Assembly: GCA_001830645.1 (NCBI GenBank)
Contig: MIBM01000034.1
Location: 3,210-13,803 of the forward strand
Direction of reading: 5' to 3'
Length of the DNA: 10,594 bases
From: Spirochaetes bacterium RIFOXYC1_FULL_54_7
Lineage (GTDB): Bacteria > Spirochaetota > Spirochaetia > Treponematales > UBA12059
Shown: positions 5,961-10,594 of the stretch, piece by piece
How positions within the stretch are numbered: the stretch's first letter is position 1
Layout: every line of letters begins with the position of its first letter
Notes under the pieces: model-generated
The model's input: only the letters and a program-made list of their open reading frames with translations
The model's database searches: none
Told to the model about the DNA's origin: nothing
Made by a program: the position numbers and the translations under genes

Positions 5961-7207
5961 ACAGCGGACAGTTCCAGCTTGTCCTTGGTCTTGGTGCCTT
6001 TGCCTTGTATCTGGGGTTTCTGGCTGCCGAGAGAGTGTTGCTCAAGGTAGCCCGTCGCCGGCTGAGGCTGGTGATCCATGTGAATGGCACCAGGGGTAAA
6101 TCGACGGTGACCCGGATGGTCCATGCCATACTGCTTGAGGCCGGTTACCGGGCCTGGGGCAAGACCACCGGTACGGAGCCACGGTTGCTGTTGCCCGACG
6201 GGGGTGAGCAGCTTATCCGGAGGCTGGGTCCGGCCAATGTCCGGGAGCAGCGGAACATGCTGCTGGCCGCAGTCCGGGGCGGGGCCGATACCCTTGTGTT
6301 TGAATGCAATGCTGTACGCCCGGAACTGCAATTGGTTTCGTCGGCTTTTCTGGATCCCGATCTGCTGGTGATCACCAACGCCCGGCTGGATCATGGGGTT
6401 GAACAGGGTGATGCCGATACCGCAGCCTCCTCCTTTGCGTCCACCATACCTGCGGGGAAGGCTCTGGCCAGTTCGGATACCGTGCATAAATCCTTGTGGG
6501 AGGCGGAGGCGAAAAATAAAGCTGCCCGGTTGCTTTTTGTCGATCCCCAGGATGGTGAAGGCCTGGGTGACTTGCCGGAGAACGTGGCCTGTGCCTTTGC
6601 CGTCGCAGACTGGCTTGGTCTGTCCAGGGACAGAGCTGCCAAGGCGGTTCGATGTTACACACCTGATCCTGGTGCCTTCAAGTTGCTGCACTGGACAGGC
6701 ACTGGAGGCCAGAGGGTGTGGTTTGCTGATGCCCTTGCAGCCAATGACCCTGAGTCCAGCGACAGGCTGGCGCAGCGGGCCTTGGCTTCCGCCGGGAAGG
6801 AAGGGATGAACCTGGCACCAGGGCAGACTGTCCGGGTGCTTCTCGTCGCCCTGCGCAGGGACAGGCCGGAGCGTACCAGGCTGTTTGTGGACTATGCCCT
6901 TGCAAGATTCCGGAGTGGAAGAGAGCCGGCTGAGGGTGATCCCGGAAGTGACACCAGCCTTCTTTTTGACAAGGTGCTTTTCATTGGTGCTGTCCCCTGG
7001 GGTAAACGAATCCGGCTGGGGGAGGCAGGTGTCATGTATCAAATCCTGGGTACATCCAGTGGGGTGTTGCAGGCAGCCTTGGATAAGCTGTGCGCCCCCC
7101 CCGGTAGGGATGTTTTCATCTTTGCCGGAGGCAACAGGATCGGGCCTGGCAAGATTGTCCATGACTGGGCTGTAGCCAAGTCAGAGGAGGCCTGCCTTGA
7201 ATCCTGA
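5957..7207 (+). CDS. pgsB: Poly-gamma-glutamate synthase PgsB/CapB (ATP-dependent amide ligase)
   Basis: 416-residue ligase of the Mur-ligase-like fold that activates the gamma-carboxylate with ATP and joins glutamates into PGA, at the inner face of the membrane with PgsC. It starts with a hydrophobic helix (residues 7-24), as in Bacillus PgsB. The P-loop GTRGKST (44-50, Lys48) follows in VIHVNG, then KTTGTEPR, GPANVREQ, ECNAV (Glu116), ITNARLDH, DPGA (237-240) and the family motif AAND (261-264); each has a counterpart in B. subtilis PgsB as I recall it (393 residues). The GTG start overlaps the previous stop (GTGA) and has GGAG at 5946-5949, seven bases away. All key residues are present and the gene appears intact. 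Residues around 310-330 form a modest charged insertion. The identification is very secure and sets the function of the whole operon. Confidence 0.96.
   Translation: MNSGQFQLVLGLGAFALYLGFLAAERVLLKVARRRLRLVIHVNGTRGKSTVTRMVHAILLEAGYRAWGKTTGTEPRLLLPDGGEQLIRRLGPANVREQRNMLLAAVRGGADTLVFECNAVRPELQLVSSAFLDPDLLVITNARLDHGVEQGDADTAASSFASTIPAGKALASSDTVHKSLWEAEAKNKAARLLFVDPQDGEGLGDLPENVACAFAVADWLGLSRDRAAKAVRCYTPDPGAFKLLHWTGTGGQRVWFADALAANDPESSDRLAQRALASAGKEGMNLAPGQTVRVLLVALRRDRPERTRLFVDYALARFRSGREPAEGDPGSDTSLLFDKVLFIGAVPWGKRIRLGEAGVMYQILGTSSGVLQAALDKLCAPPGRDVFIFAGGNRIGPGKIVHDWAVAKSEEACLES
7183..7190 (+). promoter_or_regulatory. Strong ribosome binding site inside pgsB that sets the TTG start of pgsC
   Basis: AGAGGAGG lies in the last codons of pgsB, six bases before the TTG at 7197. 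It is one of the best Shine-Dalgarno matches in the window and justifies a non-ATG start overlapping the pgsB stop by 11 bases. Confidence 0.8.
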
Positions 7208-7637
7208 AGCCTATCTGGTCCTCGGGGTGGTTCTGGGCATCCTGTTCATGGAACTGACCGACGTTTCCCCCGGTGGACTCATTGTTCCCGGCTACATCGC
7301 CCTCTTCTGGAACAGGCCGGACAGGCTTGCCCTAAGCCTGGTTATAGCCTTGCTGACAGTGGCCGTCATACGCCTGGCCGGTCGAACTCTGGTACTCTTC
7401 GGACGCCGGCGCTTTGCCCTCTTCCTGCTTGCCGGCTTTGCCATCCGGGTTGCGGCGGAATTCCTGCTGCCTATGGTTAATCCAGCTTTTGGCGGTCTTG
7501 AGGCCATAGGCTGGCTCATACCCGGCATCATCGCATCGGACATGGATAAACAGGGAGTGCCAAAGACCCTGCTTGCCGCAGTAGCCGTGGCTGGGTTGGT
7601 CTCTCTGGTGGCTTTGGCCGTTGAATATGTTGTATAA
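7197..7637 (+). CDS. pgsC: Poly-gamma-glutamate biosynthesis membrane protein PgsC/CapC
   Basis: 146-residue integral membrane protein, close to the 149 of B. subtilis PgsC, that forms the PGA synthase complex with PgsB. Recognisable family stretches: LTDVSPGGLIVPGYIALFWNRP near the N-terminus, LFGRRRFALFLLAGF in the middle, and IGWLIPGIIASDMDKQG in the C-terminal half. About four to five hydrophobic helices are visible. The TTG start is supported by a strong ribosome binding site at 7183-7190. The gene overlaps pgsB by 11 bases and the next gene by up to 17, so translation of all three is likely coupled and their amounts matched. Nothing is missing compared with the family. Confidence 0.95.
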   Translation: MNPEAYLVLGVVLGILFMELTDVSPGGLIVPGYIALFWNRPDRLALSLVIALLTVAVIRLAGRTLVLFGRRRFALFLLAGFAIRVAAEFLLPMVNPAFGGLEAIGWLIPGIIASDMDKQGVPKTLLAAVAVAGLVSLVALAVEYVV

Positions 7638-8772
7638 CCCGGTTCGCGGAATTGTTTTTCTTTCCTCTCCTCTATCCAAGCTGCCTTTCCTGTTGCTCTG
7701 CAGCTTCCTGATCGCCTGGGCCTTGTTGATGTCCTGGCTTGCTGGTTTTCTGCCTGTTGACCAGGCAGCGCTGGAGGCAGCACGCATTCAGGCCTTGGTG
7801 ATCCAGGCGGTCAGCCAAGGCGCTGGCGACCGTGGTTTGTCCATCGACCTGGAAGTAGACCGGCATGGCACGGGTATGATTGGCGAAGTGTTTACCGGTC
7901 TGACCAGCACCCAGGGCAGTTTGCCTGCCAAGCGCACCGCATCCACGCCGGATGCCGCCGCCCTGCTGGTCGCGCTCCTGCGGGAGGCCGGGGTAGGAGA
8001 AGGCAGCCTGGTTGCGGTTAATGCATCCGGGTCTTTTCCTGGCTTTGCCCTGGCAGCCGCTTCGGCTTGCGGCGCCCTGGGAGCGGATGCGGTGATTGTG
8101 CTGTCCATCGGGGCCTCCAGCTGGGGCGCCAATCGGCCGGATTATACCGTACTTGATATGTTCATGGTTGCCGCCGAGGGTGGGGTCTGGCCGCCTGGAT
8201 ATCCTGTGGTAATTGCAGCGCTGTCCCCCGGAGGCTCGGATGACCGTGGTCTGGATCTGGATACCCAGGCTCTTGAACCGGCCCTTGACCGTGCTGCCGC
8301 CCTTGGCATCCCGGTATTGCGTCCAACGTCCCTTGCCGGAGCGGTTTCTTCCAGAATGGCTATTTCCCGTGCCAGGGGGGAGCCTGACGTACTGTTGACC
8401 ATAGGAGGCAATTACGCCTCCACCGGAGCAGATCCAGCCCTGGCCCTGCTGTCCGGTGTCATCCGGCCTGAAGACTCGAGGGGACTGGGCCAGGCAGGAA
8501 ACGGCGGGCTAGTACAGGAATTCCTGCGTGCGGGGCTGCCGGTCATCCAGGTGCTCAACATAGAAGATCTGAGTACCCGGTACGGTCTACCCTTTGATCC
8601 GGCTACGGTTCCTGACCTTGGCCAGGCCGGGGTGTACCGTCGCGGGGTGGGGCACAGCCTGAGTCCGGGCTTGCGGTTTGGCATGTTGGCCCTGGTATTG
8701 CTGCCCGCCTTGGGAGCAGTGGCTGCTTTTGCAGGTTACCGGAGGTTCAAGCGAAAGGCTGTGATGGTCTGA
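7621..8772 (+). CDS. pgsW: Poly-gamma-glutamate system protein, PgsW-like
   Basis: About 383 residues with one membrane helix near each end (about 21-44 and 353-372, then a basic tail YRRFKRKAVMV) and a large domain between them that should lie outside the membrane. The order pgsB-pgsC-this gene and the two-anchor design match what I recall as the 'poly-gamma-glutamate system protein' family (TIGR04332/PgsW), found where CapA/PgsA is not adjacent. Conserved-looking stretches include FPGFALAAASACGALGADAVIVLSIGASSWGANRPD (given here only as part of a Gly/Ala-rich fold), LTIGGNYAS and GVGHSLSPGLRFG. TTG at 7621 has GGTGG nine bases upstream; ATG at 7627 is an alternative that would give an 11-base overlap with pgsC. 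A role in translocating or releasing PGA is inferred. No enzyme motif is recognised. Confidence 0.83.
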   Translation: MNMLYNPVRGIVFLSSPLSKLPFLLLCSFLIAWALLMSWLAGFLPVDQAALEAARIQALVIQAVSQGAGDRGLSIDLEVDRHGTGMIGEVFTGLTSTQGSLPAKRTASTPDAAALLVALLREAGVGEGSLVAVNASGSFPGFALAAASACGALGADAVIVLSIGASSWGANRPDYTVLDMFMVAAEGGVWPPGYPVVIAALSPGGSDDRGLDLDTQALEPALDRAAALGIPVLRPTSLAGAVSSRMAISRARGEPDVLLTIGGNYASTGADPALALLSGVIRPEDSRGLGQAGNGGLVQEFLRAGLPVIQVLNIEDLSTRYGLPFDPATVPDLGQAGVYRRGVGHSLSPGLRFGMLALVLLPALGAVAAFAGYRRFKRKAVMV

Positions 8773-8794
8773 TGCCGGAGAACCGAGGTGTACA

Positions 8795-8829
8795 ACCGGC
8801 CCCTGCCTGACCCGGATTCAGCGGCCGGT
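8795..8829. terminator. Weak candidate bidirectional terminator between convergent genes
   Basis: ACCGGCC (8795-8801) pairs exactly with GGCCGGT (8823-8829). Inside, CTGA (8807-8810) pairs with TCAG (8818-8821) across an asymmetric bulge. It sits where the + strand operon ends (8772) and the - strand transporter ends (8818), where a shared terminator would be expected. No T-tract follows on either strand, so it may be only a 3'-end-protecting hairpin or chance. No other terminator is seen in this 45-base gap. Confidence 0.3.
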
Positions 8830-10594
8830 GATGCTGCCGTCTTTCAGGCCAAAGGGCAGCCGGGGAACCACTACCAGGGTAACCGCGGTAGCAGCGCCAA
8901 GGCTTAGTATGGAAAGCAGTCCTGTCCAGGCTGCGGATACGAAGGCAGAAAACAGCAGTATCAGCAAGCCAAGCATGATGATGACGGTGGTCTGGACAAT
9001 GGATGTTCCCGCCGAGGCTATGGCCATAGAAAAGGCATCGGTCTTGCCAAGCCCCAGCCGGGTTCCGTTTCTGGCAGTCAGGAGTAGATGAATGACGTCA
9101 TCCACTCCTACACCCATTACTGCTGCCGCCCCGACGGCCACTATGGGATCAAGGGCCACACCAAGCCAGCCTGCCATGCCGAAATAGATGCCCAGGGCAG
9201 CAAGCGGTGGCAGCAGGGCCTGAATTGCCATTCCCAGGGAACGGAAATAAAAGGAAAAGAATAACAGCAGGGTTGGCATGAAACTGAGTATTCCCATGAT
9301 CATACCATCTACCAGGAAGTCCCTTATGGCAAGGCGCTCCTTGATGATGCTGAAGCTGGATATACCGGCTTCGGGGAAAGCCTGGCTTGCCATGGCCATT
9401 AGTGTAGCCTCGAAGGCATCATAGGACTCCATGTCCGCGGAGGAGAACCGGATGAGCAGGCGTGTAGCGGATGCTTCGGGAGACAGCAAGGATGACAGGG
9501 ATAGCCCTGCCCCGCTGCCTCCAGCGAGTTCAATGGTTTCGCCTATTTCTTCCATGGTGGATGGCCCGGTATCAACACCATTCAGACCCATGAAGGTCCA
9601 GTCGACGAAGGCAGGGGCATCCAGGACTATCGAAACATGCCTGTTCTGCCTGATGGTCAAGGCAAGGTCACGCAATTTGTCATATCGCCCTGGATCGACA
9701 AAGTAGTATGGCTCCCTGCTGTTTATGACAAGCGCAAGTTCCTCCATGCCACCAAATCTTTCATTGTAATACTCCGCGGATTTGAGGTAAGGATCATTCC
9801 TGCGGAAAGACTGTTCATCTGACCAGCGTGACTGGATCAGAGGGGTTCCTGCGGCAGCAAGGATTACCAAGGCTGAAAGGATATACCCACCGAATGGGAT
9901 CCTGGCCATGGCCAGGACAGAGTGACTGGGTTCTTCCCGAACCGGCTTTTCGAGTATGGCTGTAAGTCGCAGCAGGGCAGGCAAAAGCAGCAAGGCTGAC
10001 AGGATAGCGAATAGTATACCGCTGATTATGAAAGCCGCGGTACGTTGAACGGAAGAGATAGGTATGAAGAAGAGGGATGAGAAGCCCAGTATCGTGGTTC
10101 CCCCTGACAGCAGGATGATGGGAGTAACGCCATGGCCGGTTTTCCTGGTCGATTGATGTCTGGTGCGGAGTGCGTGGCGATAATACTGGATGGCATAGGA
10201 TGTTGAGAGTGCAAGGATCTGCACAGGAACCAGTATGGAATCGTTGCGGAATACTGTACCGGTCAAGGGATACAGGGCAAGGGTCCACAGGGCAGGGATT
10301 ACCGAAACGCTCCAGAGGCACAGGCCTGTCCTGATATCCCTGGCCATCCAGGCATGTACGAGCAGAATCAGTGCCGCGGCAAAGGGGATCAGCAAAAACG
10401 TGTCCCTTCGCGCACGGTCCCTCAGTACGGAATTGAAATACGGACCTCCCCAGAAATACAGGATATGTTGCAGTTCCCCAGGTAAGCTGGCCATGACCCT
10501 GTCCATGAACACCGCGGGGCTGGCGGCTTCCAGATCATACAGGTACAGCACCCGGCCATTCCCGTTGGTAGATTGGAACAGTGATGAGATGAAA
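8818..10594 (-). CDS. RND-superfamily (MMPL-type) transporter, 5'-truncated by window edge
   Basis: About 591 C-terminal residues are visible and the frame stays open to the window end, so the GTG at 10551 is not a credible start. The visible part begins at the end of the first extracytoplasmic loop. It then has a group of about five membrane helices (roughly 10420-9950), a seventh helix, a second large outer loop (about 9830-9350, with FRRNDPYLKSAEYYNERFGG as family-like entry sequence) and five final helices. GVGVDDVIHLLL (about 9085-9120) is the family signature in the helix that carries proton-relay acids. Such pumps export lipids, hopanoids or hydrophobic compounds by proton motive force; the substrate here is unknown. 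TM1 and most of the first loop, probably 150-250 residues, are missing. The gene is convergent with the PGA operon and need not be related to it. Confidence 0.88.
   Translation of the reverse strand, partial: FISSLFQSTNGNGRVLYLYDLEAASPAVFMDRVMASLPGELQHILYFWGGPYFNSVLRDRARRDTFLLIPFAAALILLVHAWMARDIRTGLCLWSVSVIPALWTLALYPLTGTVFRNDSILVPVQILALSTSYAIQYYRHALRTRHQSTRKTGHGVTPIILLSGGTTILGFSSLFFIPISSVQRTAAFIISGILFAILSALLLLPALLRLTAILEKPVREEPSHSVLAMARIPFGGYILSALVILAAAGTPLIQSRWSDEQSFRRNDPYLKSAEYYNERFGGMEELALVINSREPYYFVDPGRYDKLRDLALTIRQNRHVSIVLDAPAFVDWTFMGLNGVDTGPSTMEEIGETIELAGGSGAGLSLSSLLSPEASATRLLIRFSSADMESYDAFEATLMAMASQAFPEAGISSFSIIKERLAIRDFLVDGMIMGILSFMPTLLLFFSFYFRSLGMAIQALLPPLAALGIYFGMAGWLGVALDPIVAVGAAAVMGVGVDDVIHLLLTARNGTRLGLGKTDAFSMAIASAGTSIVQTTVIIMLGLLILLFSAFVSAAWTGLLSILSLGAATAVTLVVVPRLPFGLKDGSITGR

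Noticed and set aside
5885..7162. Long open frame (425 codons) on the - strand antisense to pgsB
   Set aside because: It lies fully opposite a secure pgsB, has Pro/Gln/Gly-rich non-globular composition and no recognisable domain; it follows from GC-rich codon bias.
10549..10551. GTG as start codon of the RND transporter
   Set aside because: The frame stays open upstream to the window edge, and the visible protein would lack TM1 and the first outer loop, so the gene is truncated by the window.

Overview
The window holds a poly-gamma-glutamate (PGA) locus on the + strand and the end of an RND-type exporter gene on the - strand. The coding density is very high, the base composition is GC-rich, and GTG and TTG starts are used freely. 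The host is a bacterium. The large RND/MMPL protein and the secreted, signal-peptide-bearing products suggest a cell with an outer envelope; Spirochaetota or Synergistota would fit, but no marker in the window settles the phylum, so this is a weak guess.

Layout. (1) Bases 1-1590: gamma-glutamyltransferase, cut at its 5' end by the window edge, of the type without a lid loop that can act on PGA. (2) Bases 1591-1714: intergenic leader with an inverted repeat and a good intrinsic terminator ending just before the next ribosome binding site. (3) Bases 1715-8772: a tightly packed run of eight genes. These are a secreted DUF6305-like protein, a DctM-like (TRAP large-subunit type) permease, a 48-residue membrane microprotein, two different zinc hydrolases of the succinylglutamate desuccinylase/aspartoacylase (M14-like) fold, PgsB (PGA ligase), PgsC (its membrane partner), and a PgsW-like 'poly-gamma-glutamate system protein'. 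The last five genes overlap one another by 4, 4, 11 and 17 bases, so their translation is probably coupled. (4) Bases 8818-10594: an MMPL/RND transporter on the opposite strand, convergent with the operon and cut at its 5' end by the window edge.

How it may work together (inference). PgsB with PgsC would polymerise glutamate at the membrane, and PgsW would take a translocation or assembly role in place of the usual CapA/PgsA, which is not seen here. The two zinc hydrolases and the lidless GGT would trim, release or transfer the polymer outside the membrane. The permease, secreted DUF6305 protein and microprotein form an unusual set: a TRAP-like large subunit without DctP or DctQ, placed as if it moves glutamate or PGA breakdown products. 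The most distinctive local oddity is an in-frame array of 9-bp repeats, coding for an Ala/Gly/Thr/Ser-rich stretch, inserted between conserved active-site motifs of the second zinc hydrolase.
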